Positions 36,706-47,940 of a stretch of 64,000 nt of DNA are shown here, piece after piece (the first letter of the stretch is position 1; every line of letters starts with the position of its first letter). The notes below the pieces were generated by a model. That model did not search any database. It saw only the letters and a program-made list of their open reading frames with translations, and was not told the origin of the DNA. A program made the translations under genes and the position numbers. This DNA comes from Mastigias papua (Eukaryota > Cnidaria > Scyphozoa > Rhizostomeae > Mastigiidae), in assembly GCA_964019165.1 (NCBI GenBank), contig OZ025272.1:11270531-11334530 (forward strand), written 5' to 3'.

Positions 36706-38455
36706 CATAAATCCATTTAGCCTGCTCCAAAGGTTGGCAAGTTACCACAGAGCCAATGGCAAATGCGGGATATTGGTCTTGGGAATTCTCAAGAGTTTAT
36801 CAAGAAGGCATCAACTACCGATTTTCTTGGCTTCACGCAGACTGATCGCAACTGTTGTTTCATGGTTTGTCGTATACTGTTGCTACAACTAAAGATTGTT
36901 GAAAACAGGACCCAAAATACAAGGAAGTAACAAGCACACCATTTTGCGAACATATAAGGTTTGTGAATGGAGCCAAAAGAAAATGTGTCCGGGACCACTC
37001 TCATTTCCTGCAAGAAATGGGTTTCATTGCTATGCTGTTTCATTCTCTTGTTCTTTTTGCAAGAAACTGTAATAATTATAGTACCCTTGTTAGGTCCTGG
37101 GTGAAAAGATCGAATGACTATTTACTATTTTCTATAGTTTTACATTAAAGTGCTCTCATTTGACATTCTATACAGATTTAGAGCGAGTAGGCAATTCGAT
37201 TATTTCTCGGCAATTTTCGTGGTCTCTTTTGCGGCAGAGACTTAGTAGCAGGTTTCATTTGCCAATCTATACAAATAAGAGGGAGTAAGGAGTGATTTGG
37301 CCGCCATTTCTCAACAAATGACTTGTAAGTAGCTGTACCTCAAAACAACCTATAGACCTGATGGAGTATGGAGGAAAGGAGGTCAGGTCGCTTTTTCAGT
37401 CCCCAAGCTATTAACTTCTATATTTTTATCTAACTCAAAATGTCCTGCCCCTACATTTAGTCGAATACACTCTCTCTAGCTTCTTGTCTGCCCATTGCTT
37501 TGCAGTACTAGATTGAGGAAATCTCGATTTCATTAAGTAGACACAAAGCGTTCGATACTGTATCTACCAAATCACCATTTCAACTTAATTATAGCATTAG
37601 TTTGATGAATTAGCTGAATTGCCTGTAAAGAAGAATATGTAGACCGTGAACATTCCAGATTTTCTCTGTTTGCATAGAGTATTGAAAAATCAGTTTCGCG
37701 GAATTATAGTTCAGATTGTCGGGAAAAATAGTATACTGTTAGAAAGAAAGTGTTGACATTTAGCACTATTAAATGGAACTTGCAAAATTCAAATGCTGAA
37801 ATCCAAATGATTTTGAGCAGGACAAAATTCTGTGCAATAGAAAACAACCTTTGAAATCAGTAGCTGATGATAGCCATAGTACAGATGTAGTTGGACTTTG
37901 AATTATAAACTTTTGCCGCAACAGTAGTTTGGGTCTGAGAGTGTCGCTCTCCTATGCACCTGTACTTATGTAGCTACTGCCACACTTGCAAAGACGATGT
38001 GCATTTAAGCACCCTAAAACTTCTACTTTCAGTAATTTTCAGTCTCATTATGTAAACTTCTATCATGGTCCGGTAGCATGATTGTTTCACTCGCTGGCAC
38101 TTTTTACCTCTAAAAACCCAGCCATTCTGCAAAGAAGCAATCAAGTACAATCCTATCCCAAAATTGTTAGACGATGTAGGGCAGTGGCCAACACTTGGGT
38201 GATTACTGGGGGGGGGGGGAGAAGACAACCAAACTACTGGAGCCAGGAGCACGGCTCTGATGACAAAGTTTAGCAACTATGCACTGAAATTTCTCGAGAA
38301 ATAATTGGGGGAAACCGCTCCTTCGTCCCCCAAGTGACCGCCGCTGATGGAAAACATGTTGTTAATCGGTTGAATAATTCTTAGAACATACAGACACTGA
38401 AATGCTTCAGTTTTGGGTGACAATCATTGCCCTGAGTCTAGGTGAAAAAGATTGA
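36706..38455. other. Region between the convergent paralogues, first part
   Basis: No coding feature. A G/C-rich patch at about 38165-38345 (AGTGGCCAACACTTGGGTG, a G run, then CCCCCAAGTGACCGCCGCTG) resembles the patch at 22030-22192 and may be a decayed MITE. No clear AATAAA near the paralogue A stop. Confidence 0.35.
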
Positions 38456-38968
38456 GTAGGGTAGCCCGGGGTAATTTGAGTCGCCGGGGTAATATGGGTT
38501 ACTTACTATTTTTGCTCGTTTCTCGCAACTAACTACCTCAGTTTGATCACAGCTGCCATTTTAGATTACATCAGCAATTCTTTCAACAGGTAGCCAGATT
38601 CGATTTCATTTTTGTCGTTAAAATTAATGCCAGCGAAGGAAGAACTCTTCGAGGAGCACGAATGCACTTCTAACGTTACAATAAGAACTTCATCTGGATT
38701 AATGACCAACAATTACTTTTCTCTATAAACTGGTGGGAAGCGAAGAATGAAGATGTTAGCTGGGGATGACAGATATTACTCATAACAAACACAGAAAATT
38801 AAATTTTAACATTCTTAAAGTAACTGGGGTAATGATTCATCCAGTTTTGTTTAAGATTTGCAGCCTTTTGCAAGGGGCCAAATGTCTCGAGTGACGTCAT
38901 ACTTGAATGATTTTCATTTAGTTGGACTTCTAATTATCATGCATTCTTCTTTGACTGTCGGATTCAAT

Positions 38969-39460
38969 CTAATTAACAAGGGCCCTCCACCTCGTTCTGT
39001 TTTGTGTGTCCGCCTCCTTGGCACCTACCTCTCTTATATCTTCTCTGATGCTATCCATGTACCTTCTTTTCGGTCTACCCCTCCTTCTTTTTCCTGGTAG
39101 CACCATTTCTAGCATCTTTTACCCTACATATGTCTTTTCCCTTCTTCTCACATGGCCTTACCTTCGCAGTCTACGTTCTCTTGCCTTTTCACCAAGATTC
39201 CTTTTCCCTATTATTTTTCGTACATCCTCATTTTGAACTCTATTTATCCGTGTCAGCTCCAACGAGAATCTTAGCATTTTCATTTCTTCAACCTCCATCC
39301 TTCCCTCTTGAACCTTTGTCGTTGGTACCGTTTCCATTTCATATAGCATAGCTGGTCTCACACACGTACGATAAATTTGTCCCTTGAAACTTGCTTGCAT
39401 TTTCTTGTCACACAGAACTCCTGTAACTTTCCTCCACGCAATCCATCCTGCGGTTAATTA
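38969..39460 (-). mobile_element. RTE/BovB-type or related non-LTR retrotransposon C-terminus
   Basis: Minus-strand translation gives AGWIAWRKVTGVLCDKKM, then FKGQIYRTCVRPAMLY, MEVEEMKMLRFSLELTR, NEDVRKIIGKRN, GRPKRRYMDSIREDI and NRTRWRALVN followed by a stop at 38969. This is the well-known post-RT C-terminal segment of a LINE group. One frameshift is present and the copy is 5'-truncated near 39460. It is inserted inside the TIR element at 38458-40265. Confidence 0.8.
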
Positions 39461-39473
39461 TCAAGCATTGAAT

Positions 39474-39575
39474 ACCGTAAATGACCGAGTAATCGCCTGG
39501 GGCGCTTATTTTAATTTAAACAGGGATTGGCTATTCGGCAATAGGCCGGCGTTTTCGGTCATTTATTTTCGGTTG
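39474..39575. mobile_element. Small MITE with CCGTAAATGACCGA ends
   Basis: About 100 bp between ACCGTAAATGACCGAGTAAT and the inverse TTTTCGGTCATTTATTTTCG. Sits directly beside the truncated LINE end. Confidence 0.5.
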
Positions 39576-40265
39576 TAGCGCATGAAGCTACTCCTTGCAC
39601 TGGTATTTGTGATGTTATTCTAATAGGTTGAATTGTTAACGTCCAGAACGCCTCGTAATTATGCAAAAACAGATAGTAAATTAGCACAAGATCCCGCAAA
39701 CAATTGGTCTTCAAGCAAATCCAGTAAACTGGAGTTTAGGAAGGAAATTTCTAAAGGTGTCAATAAGGACGATGGTACTTCATGCATCATATGTAGCCAA
39801 TTATGGCGGCCGTAAATATAGAAAGAATAGTAGTTTATATGAAATAACTGCATATGAATACGTGTTTCCAAAATGGATTTCCAACAGCACTGGGTTGTTG
39901 ATGAGTACTTTTACTGAGTTGATTGTGCACAAAGGATGGAAAGTAGCGATGTTTTATATTGTTGAGCAATTTACATCAACGAGCCAATTTCTAAGCAAAT
40001 AGAAAACTCTTACTAAATGATGAAACAACTGACCCAAATTACCCCGGTAAATTGTCTGAAACCGGCGAATTTTCTGGATATTTTGAAGAGTCTTCCAGGG
40101 AAAATAGTATAATCCAGTGAATTGATATCTTCTAAATAAGCTGTTAAGTTACTATCTGCTCTGCTGTTATGACTTGTTGAGAGAATGCATGCCCTTCCTC
40201 TGAGATATTAGATGTTCGTTTTTGAAAGCCCAAGAAAGTGACCCGTATTACCCCAGCTTACCCTA

Positions 40266-40560
40266 CCGTACGAAAAGCTCCCCCTCGAAAAAGTTCCTCT
40301 CGAATATGCCCCGATATGATAGAACTACAAAGTTCTGATAAGCCCGCCACTGGATAACTCTCCATCACAGAAGAAGACGAAAGTCTTGATGTAGGCCTAT
40401 GTTAACATGCAGACGGTTCTTTTCATAGTATTCAAGAAAGGAGTTTTGACAATGTGTTTTCACATGTGGCATCACTCAGATACTTTTCTAAGCCCCCCCC
40501 CCCCGGAATAAATCTACTGTTTAGAAGCCTCCATCCAGAAATATCGAAAAATATTAAGCT
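40266..40560 (+). mobile_element. MITE related to the CCGTAAATCCTCGAAT family, copy 2
   Basis: Shares with the copies at 3750-4045 and 47941-48577 the order CTCGAATATGCCCC, AACTACAAAGTTCTGATA, CCATCACAGAAGAAGACGAA, AGGAGTTTTGACAATG and AAGCCCCCCC. The ends are eroded. Confidence 0.5.
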
Positions 40561-40640
40561 AAGGGGGTTTTGTCAATGCTCTGCAGTAATTCTAAAGCAT
40601 AAAGCCCAACTGTTGTTGAATAGAAAATACTCTTCTATAT

Positions 40641-40646
40641 TTTATT
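40641..40646 (-). terminator. Candidate polyadenylation signal of paralogue B
   Basis: AATAAA on the minus strand, about 135 bases beyond the paralogue B stop codon. Confidence 0.4.
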
Positions 40647-40778
40647 ACATCATTTAAAACAATATGCTAACATTTCTCTATAGATGCATCACAATTGAAA
40701 ATCAATACAGGTCAATTAAATTCCATATAAGTTGCTTTCTGAAGCTTTGCAAGCTATTTTCGCGTGACAAGTGAATGA

Positions 40779-43700
40779 TCATTTCGGGTGAGGGTATGCG
40801 TAAAAGACAAAATCATGAGACCAGCCTTGTGTTCCCGCGTTATCACAGTCTCGCTCAACGCGATATTTCCAACCACCAAGAGCAAAGTCTGCGTGTCCGA
40901 CAGCAATTGGGACCGTGCACGGTTTTCTGTCTGGGAAGACGTACACTGTGAATACATGGTTCCAGCCATTACCACCCGCATGAGGCCCTTTGTCGACTCG
41001 TGTCCGTAATGTGTGATTGTAATCTGCTCCCGCTTCACCAAACGAGACCGGTATGGTGCCTGGGTACGGTGTGCGGAATCCGTAGAAGGTAAATGCATGC
41101 TGGAAATAAAACTCTTGGAGCATCTCGCCCATCTTGACTCGAGCACACCAGTGGGTAGATTCGAACCCAACCGAGACCTGTAATAATAAAGTTAGAAAGG
41201 AAAGTCCCTTACAAGCCTTTGTATGAGAAAAAGGTTTATAAGAAATCTAGCACCACACATTCTAAAATTTAAGAAACTTTTAGAACTACAATAAAACAGC
41301 TAAGAAACTTTAGAACTTTCTCTGCCATCTTTCACAGAAGTCCCTTTTCTCTTCCAGGGATTTAACAAGTATCCTCTACAGTGTGTTCTATTTGCTAAGC
41401 CTTATGTGCACTACAAAAGACAATGTTACGTTTTGCTTTCGTTATCACTGCAATTTTTTTCATTGACTTAAGAAAATTTTAAGAAACTTTTAAACTAAAA
41501 TGTGCCCAAAAATTAAGACATTTTTACTACTAGGCCTTGAGCCAGATTTCTTGTAGAAAACGTGTACCTGAACAGCAATGAACATGAGAAAAAAGCATGG
41601 GTACTGACTTGTCAGTTCTAGCTGGTAAATGTAAAATGACCCTACGTGGCTAAATGGTGGGGCCTGGGAACGCTGTCAATGCAGCATCCTCTCTGAAAAC
41701 CTTTGACATTTTTTGATGGGCCAGTCAGTAGGGAATTTCTTGCGTTAACCTATATAGCAGAGTATTATGTTCGTGAAGTGACTGTTTGTCTCTGCAACAT
41801 TGTAGTGCCAAGCCTGGTTCCATATCGTCATAGGCTACGTTCACATTGCTCCGTATTCGTCTCTATCCGTTTTCATTTGGATACGTTTTACCTGTTCACA
41901 TTGCTCCGGGTAAATATGAAAGCGCTCTGAAATGAAGAAGTGATCACATTGCTCCGTCCCGGATAACACGGAAAACACCATGAAAATGAGACTCTGCTAG
42001 CGATTTCACAAGCACCCGTTTTTGCGTTTTCAGTGTTCACACTGCGTTTTTGCGTTTTCAAAAGTCTCCGTTTTCATAGCAGAGAAGTGTGAACGCAAGG
42101 CGAAAATGGATACTTTTTTATCCGTTTTCATATGAGTACGTAGCAGCAGGAACGGGACCTTAAGCGACGGGGATGCGTCCCAGCCACCGGGGCTTGACGC
42201 AGATGCATCACAAACATTCTCAATAGTTGAATCCATCTCACTACACACCTTTTTTTTAACTCGATTGAGACGTCGGCTACGTCACTAACAAGAGTTATCA
42301 TAGGATCATAATCATCCCAGTAGCATCACCGATGCAATGACTGGGAAGCGTCTCCATCACTTATGACGATATAGAAACCAAGCTTTACGCAAACTCCGGT
42401 ATTCTTACTAAGAAAATCCTAAGAAAGTGCTAGTACTGAAAAAAATGAAAAAGCCAAGAAAGTACTGGGCGAATAAATGCCTGATGAAAAATATGTGGTT
42501 TAGTACCTCTGAGGTGAACCCAAGAAAGCCACGGTTCAAATTTGCGTTCTTACTTTCATAGGGACAAAAATGGCTCCTGCTCTATAAGATGTGAAAAATA
42601 GCAGACGACCATTGCAAGAGTGCAAATATTGTCATCAGGTAACTTTTTTATATTCGGAGAAAACTTGCACAAAAATTTTGTTCTGGCATCTAAAAGACTG
42701 AAGTATAATGATAAATCGCATACTGACCGGCATGAGAAGAGAGGTATCTGCTGGATAGGCATAAAACACAAAGTCATGTGCCCAACCATTGTCCCCTGCG
42801 AAGGTGCATTTCTCAGAGACTCGATACTTCCACCCTGCCGAGTACTCAGCATGGCCAACAGCAATGGGAATAGTGCCTGGCTTCTGCTGCTCAAAGGCAT
42901 AAAAACTCATCTGATGGTTCCAGCCATTTGTACCTGCATGAGGACCCTTAACTAAACTGTGCCTCTCATGCTCACCGCCTCCTACGGAGCAAAGAGAGAT
43001 CTTAACTCAAACATAAGGTACTTTCTAATGACGTCATTATTAACTATCCTAAAAGTCACTAAAACAAACACGAATCGTGATATTCTCACACCTATAACCA
43101 GTTCATCACAAGAATAATATTATTTAATTTAATCGCAATATAGAATACTAAAGTCTCTTTGGAGAGGGGCCAAGCATAACTACAAACTTCCTAAAAAAGT
43201 TTCACAGCTATCACATTAACGTATAAAATATCACCATTATAATCAAAATGACTCTTATTACGCCTACTGCATCTCTGCAAAGCATAGACTATTTATCATT
43301 TGAAAAGCTCTTTCAAACAAGCTTATACTGTACAGCATTCTATAATAGATACATCCACTGTTGCACGATCTAGCTGAACAAAGCTGGCATTTCTTTTGTT
43401 TCTGGAACAGGGTGCCCACTGAGTTGAAGTTGAAATTCTAGCCCAAGTTTCAGAAAAAAGTGATCTATTTCCAGCCTTTTGGTCAGAAAAAGCACATTGT
43501 TTTCCAGTCATACCATTAATTTTGATATGAAATTCCAGCCATTGAAATAGCAGTCTGATTATTATCAGACAGTATTGTGTGGCCATAAATTTCCAATACA
43601 CTGGAATTTCCTATATAAAGTAAATTTCTTCCAGTAAACCACCCCCGGATGGTAAGAATTTCTAGGAGCACTTCCACTCAGTCATAACTACAGATGTAGA

Positions 43701-45429
43701 AAGTTGTGAAAACAACAGGAAGTGAAACATTTGCTAGACATCTTGTTTGTGGGTGGGAACTTTGACCTTTCAGAACTTCACAACACAATTGACTGCAATT
43801 GCATTGTTAAAAAAGATGAGTAAAAACTGTAATTAGACCCAAAAATCAAAATTCCAGCTTTTCCAGCCAAAGTAGGAGAAAACCATATGGTTTTACAGCT
43901 TTTCCAGCCAAACTCTGAAAAAAGGCCCATTTTCCAGCTTTCCCAGCTATTCCACCCAGAGTGGACACCATGTGGAACCTGTTATCTGGCTCACAGATTT
44001 CTGCAAAATGTTTATGTAGGTCGACCTATATAATTTCCATCCCTACATGTTGTTTTATCTGTTGCATATCTTTTGTTAATCTAGTCTAAGTTATTTATTT
44101 AAAGATTAACTGCTATCTTAACCAGTTTGAAGTCAGGAGGGTCAAGGGTTTTTCTCTTCAAATTGGCTCGAACCACTCTACGAGAGTTCCAAAAAAATTT
44201 CTGGGAACCATGTTCCCACGTGTCGATACTTTTTCCACCTTTGTAGACAGAAAGTTTAAGCCACCCATCAAACCCCATTTTGCAGTAAAGAGGACCCATT
44301 CACTAAAACAGTTTATTCAACAACTTTTAACCATGACTCGCGCCAAATTTTCGGACATTTTGGCCATATGAACAACAAAAATATCTTTATATTGTTCATA
44401 CCGAACTGAGAGGCTGGTTTTTACCTGCTGTCCCCACGGCAAAGCACACGGCTTCAGGATGAGGATTCTGAAGCGCTTTGAAAGTGAAAACATGCTCAAA
44501 CTGGTGGTTTCTAGCCGATACGCCTTGGACCACTCTGGCAGTCCAGTGCCTTGAATTGGAGCCAACAGATACTGGTAGAAGATTCTCCGGATTCACTGGG
44601 AAGGAATAAAATACAAAGTCATGAGTCCATCCATTGTCCCCGGCGAAAGTAACATTTTCTGATAGTCTGTACTTCCAGCCATAGGATTCTGCAGCATGGC
44701 CCACAGCATAAGGTATCGTGCCGGGCATTTGGGTTTTGAATGCATAGAATGTGAAATCATGATTCCAACCCTGTCCTCCTGCGTTCTGGCCCTAAAATGA
44801 AGTGAAGGAATAACAAATTTGCCCTAGACTAAAATCGACCCCGTTACTCAACAATAAATTTTCTATAACATGGTATTCCATAAAACTTGACAATAACCGT
44901 GACTATGACAGGTAACATCTTTCGATACAGTATCAATACATCCCAGGGGCATGCTAGCCAAAATAAGTAGCAAAGCTGCAAATTAAGAAGCATGGCCAAA
45001 GCACTAAATCGTATTAATCTTGCCCACTGCAAAGAAAAGATAACAATAAAAGAATAAACTTTTTAGAAACAATGGCGTATGCTTCAAAAAATGTGCCATA
45101 AAATTGCCAAGAAAACAAATAAAGAGTACGTCAGCAAGACTGATTAAGAGTCAAAAGTTAACTTCGCTATACAGAATGAGATGTCGAAGATTGTAGTAAT
45201 TCAGTTTTAATCGCAATAAAGAAATCAAGTCACCAACCTCAACAACACTGTGTCTCCAGCCTTCTCCACTTCCAGCATGTCCAACACTGAAAGGAAACAT
45301 ACCCTCTGCTGGGGTGTCACTGGCATACAGGAGATGGTCATGCGGGCACCCCATACTGCTTGCGTGCTCACCTCTACCAACTCTACTTGCCCAGCTTGAG
45401 TTATGTCCGACACAAATTGGAATAATCAT
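40779..45429 (-). CDS. Nine-unit repeat protein of unknown family, paralogue B (403 residues)
   Basis: Four exons on the minus strand join in frame: 45429-45238, 44791-44425, 42981-42728 and 41177-40779 (TGA), 404 codons. The nine units occupy 1-46, 47-91, 92-137, 138-180, 181-225, 226-271, 272-314, 315-361 and 362-403. Unit core: VGHAxxxxGWKYRV, then AGDNGWxHDFVFYAYP, then PGTIP(I/Y). Units 3, 6 and 9 are nearly alike (GWKYRV with GWxHDFVFYAYP); units 4 and 7 share SVG(S/F)(N/E)S then HW.AR(V); units 2, 5 and 8 carry AGG(Q/N)GWNH-like motifs. All nine units are better kept than in paralogue A. The third intron (41178-42727, phase 0) falls exactly between units 6 and 7 and has no counterpart in A. 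No signal peptide or transmembrane segment is seen. Met at 45429 aligns with the start of paralogue A. Reaction, ligand and location are unknown. Confidence 0.85.
41211..41570. mobile_element. Short TIR element of the ACACGTTTTT family, copy 5 (paralogue B intron 3)
   Basis: Begins near GAGAAAAAGGTTTATAAGAA and ends TTTCTTGTAGAAAACGTGTA. The interior repeats TAAGAAACTTTTAGAACT-like words. It lies in the intron missing from paralogue A. Confidence 0.55.
41809..42384. mobile_element. MITE with AAGCCTGGTTNCCATATCGT ends, copy 2, split by an insertion
   Basis: The outer element starts AAGCCTGGTTCCATATCGTC and ends GACGATATAGAAACCAAGCT. Its interior (GCGACGGGGATGCGTCCCAG, then GATGCATCAC, then CCCAGTAGCATCACCGATGC) matches the copy at 4522-4802. 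It is broken by a 328-bp insert at 41833-42160 flanked by TA. Confidence 0.8.
41833..42160. mobile_element. Nested element (328 bp) with TA duplication
   Basis: Begins GGCTACGTTCACATTGCTCC and contains repeated CCGTTTTCAT / ATGAAAACGG words in both orientations. It interrupts the outer MITE at CGTCA-TA-AGCG; TA is present on both sides (41831-41832 and 42161-42162). Terminal repeats are imperfect. Confidence 0.7.
43400..43980. mobile_element. TIR element with GGTGCCCACTCTGGGTGGAA-like ends (paralogue B intron 2)
   Basis: Left GGAACAGGGTGCCCACTGAG and right CACCCAGAGTGGACACCATG are imperfect inverted repeats. The interior has many TTTCCAGC words (43500-43960). About 580 bp, non-coding. Confidence 0.5.
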
Positions 45430-46480
45430 TTTGATCTACATAACAAATTCAAGGAAAGGGTTGATAGTGAGTGAAAATCATAGAATTGCAGTGGAAAATC
45501 TTATCTCTTCGCCCTCTGGCAATGAGAAGTGAACAACCATGCAGTCCCTGCGAGGAATGGGGCCCTGCGAGTAAATGAACCCTACGATGAAGTATGCCTG
45601 CACATTTACTCATCTGATGTTTCAAAAGCTCTACGTAGAGTGCCTAAAAACTAGGTTGGGGGAGGGGTTGCTTAGAAAAGTGACCAAATACCTTTTGACT
45701 AACTTTCTATTGTCCAGAAGACAACGAAACAAAGAGGACAGTTAAAATTACAAGCACGCCAGATTATCCTAAAATTTTGCCTCAGCATTCCTCAACTGTG
45801 GCAACAAAGGATGAAATTCGCAGGTCTTTCTTTATTAATTCTATGAAACCCAATATCGTTTTCTTTTCACACGTAAAGAATAGTTGAGAAATAAAATGTT
45901 TGTAGTTAAAAGCATTCGTTTTCGTTTTACGTACGCCATTGTAGTATCGAATTTCAAACTACAGCACCGTCAGATTCACGGCATTTTCGCTCTCTACTTG
46001 ACTTTCCGTTCGCTTTAGTTCGCTCCTGCTCGTCTGCTTCACTTTGCTTCGCCTCCCTGTTTTGCTCTCAGTGTGCAGGCAGCCCATTTCCCCAGCGATT
46101 CTATTTGTCAGGCTGAATTGTGTACTAAAATCCTGGCTAAGATAATTTACAATTAAAGACAAGCCCTGGCTATATGATGCAACACTTCGTGCAACATTTG
46201 TTGCGCGAAGTTGCAAAGGTAAATTGTGATGGGTGGCCAAACATTTTAAATTGAACATTTTTCAGCTGTTTGTCAGTACTAATAAAAGGGAATTGGAATC
46301 AAGTTACAGATCATGTTTCTATTGTAACTGTGCGCAGTTTTGACTTCTTTTGTTTATCATGGCGCTTAACTTGCATAAACAAAAGCGATTCTGACTAATA
46401 ACTAATAGGTATGTCATTGCTGCTAGAATGTCTGCATTCACCTGCTATAAGCATACATACTTCTAGCAAATGTTGAAAGA
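45430..46480. other. Upstream region of paralogue B; partial GATGCAACA MITE
   Basis: No first (non-coding) exon or promoter could be pinned down. At 46160-46245 a fragment (CCTGGCTATATGATGCAACA, then a GCAACA..TGTTGC hairpin, then GGGTGGCCAAAC) is related to the element at 46481-46646. Confidence 0.35.
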
Positions 46481-46646
46481 CCCGGCCATATGATGCAACA
46501 TCATGTTGCACAGTGCAACAGTTCTGAAAATTTTCAAACTTGATGCAACATCACGCTGCAGAATGTTGCGGACTGCAACATGGGGTGGCCAAACAATGCA
46601 ACATCGGGCCGGCGCACGAAATATTCCATCGTTTGGCCGGGCTTTG
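46481..46646. mobile_element. MITE with AAAGNCCCGGCCA ends
   Basis: Left AAAGACCCGGCCATATGATG pairs with right ATCGTTTGGCCGGGCTTTGG read inversely. The interior has repeated GATGCAACATC and TGTTGC words. About 166 bp. Confidence 0.7.
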
Positions 46647-46782
46647 GGAACTAGTCCTGATGCCTCTGACTAAGCCCATAAACAAAGGAAAAAAGAGAGA
46701 GGCCAGGTAGAGAGGGAGATAGGATAAAGTTTGTTGATTTTAGATTTGAAAGAAGATACGTTGTAAGATTATTGTTGGAAGA

Positions 46783-46858
46783 AAAAGGAAGGAAGGAAGG
46801 CAGGAAGGAAGAAAGGCAGGAAGGAAGGAAGGAAGGAAGGAAGGAAGGAAGGAAGGAC
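46783..46858 (+). repeat. (GGAA)n microsatellite
   Basis: GGAAGGAAGGAA run with occasional GGCA and GAAA units, about 75 bases. Confidence 0.9.
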
Positions 46859-46975
46859 GTCCGATGAAGTAGGACATCTTTGTTTGTGTGACATTTCTCT
46901 CAATTGTGCCCGCGATGGCCAGACGTTTCGTGTAATAAATGTTGCAAAAAAGATTTGGTACTATATGAAATTTTA

Positions 46976-47106
46976 GTGAAATAATAATAAGAATGAAATA
47001 ATAATAAGAATGAAATAATAATAAGAATGAAATAATAATAAGAATGAAATAATAATAAGAATGAAATAATAATAAGAATGAAATAATAATAAGAATGAAA
47101 TAATAA
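46976..47106 (+). repeat. 17-bp tandem repeat, about 7.5 copies
   Basis: Perfect repetition of AAATAATAATAAGAATG. As 17 is not a multiple of three, it reads open through in more than one frame, creating spurious frames. Confidence 0.95.
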
Positions 47107-47109
47107 GTG

Positions 47110-47940
47110 CTCCATTTGCTTATGCCTTTACAACTGGAATCCATCTCTCTTGCAGAGGGGGCCTGTTTCCAAGTAAACTGAAAGGGGGACAAGAGTTATC
47201 TCTATTCTTCCGGGTCTCGCAAAACTCGTTCTCTTCTTTCCACAGATCTACCCTCTCCAGGCTGGTTTTGAAGCAATGTAAGTGTAACCTGAGCCATCCG
47301 ATGCGACCGTTTCTCTGTGGTTTCAAGTAAGTAATTCTGTAAACATCTTCTTAATGAAAAGTGAAAGTGGGAGATTGCGAGAAAATACTTGATTCCAGCG
47401 GAGCGCTCGAGTGTCAGTTATTTTCTCACACTTTACTTTACACAGTAAACTGCTTAATTAAATTGTATACAACCTCAAACCCGCAAAGATAACCCTACAA
47501 TCATATTACACTGGAATAGGGGCTTGCTATTTGCACCGCAATCACCAGAATATTGAAAGAAGATCGTATACGGATGTACTGCTAAGGCAAACGTAGAAGG
47601 TTTTTGGTTGTTTGAAAGAAGCTAACTGTCATACTCCTTACGTTCAATGGAAAAAGAAGTAATATACATTTTCAGCGATGCCAGAGCGAAGGGGTCAGGG
47701 GGGGTGGCGGAAAATTTCCTTGTAGAGCTAGGGAGTTATTTTGTCTATTTGGAAAGTTTCCATCTAGTCACAAGAATGATGTAATCATTTTAAGGGCGTT
47801 TTTACTACTGAGTAGCCAAATAGAACGATCATGAAAATGACAACATACTTCTTGTATTTTTGTCGGAAAATCTGGATTTCATGTCGTTCCTATAAATTTT
47901 CCTACCTAAACCTTTGTATCTCAGGTGCAGCAGACAGTTA
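47110..47940. other. No feature recognised
   Basis: About 830 bp without a supported coding region, apart from a G run at about 47698-47705. Confidence 0.3.

Larger units (their letters stand above)
38458..40265. mobile_element. About 1.8-kb TIR element with GGGTAGCCCGGGGTAATTTG ends
   Basis: The left end GTAGGGTAGCCCGGGGTAAT, then GCCGGGGTAATATGGGTTAC, is mirrored at the right by ACCCGTATTACCCC then AGCTTACCCTACCG (40236-40266). An internal ACCCAAATTACCCCGG lies at 40034. It contains a LINE fragment (38969-39460) and a small MITE (39474-39575); no transposase was recognised. Confidence 0.65.

Noticed and set aside
40779..45429. Assignment of the nine-unit proteins to the DM9/natterin or tachylectin-2 repeat families
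   Set aside because: Unit length, Trp and His-Asp spacing and the 3-by-3 order do not match those families as I know them; a profile search would decide.
46740..47192. 150-codon minus-strand frame with PSFLPSFLP and YYYFILIII repeats
   Set aside because: It is a translation of the (GGAA)n run and the 17-bp tandem repeat.
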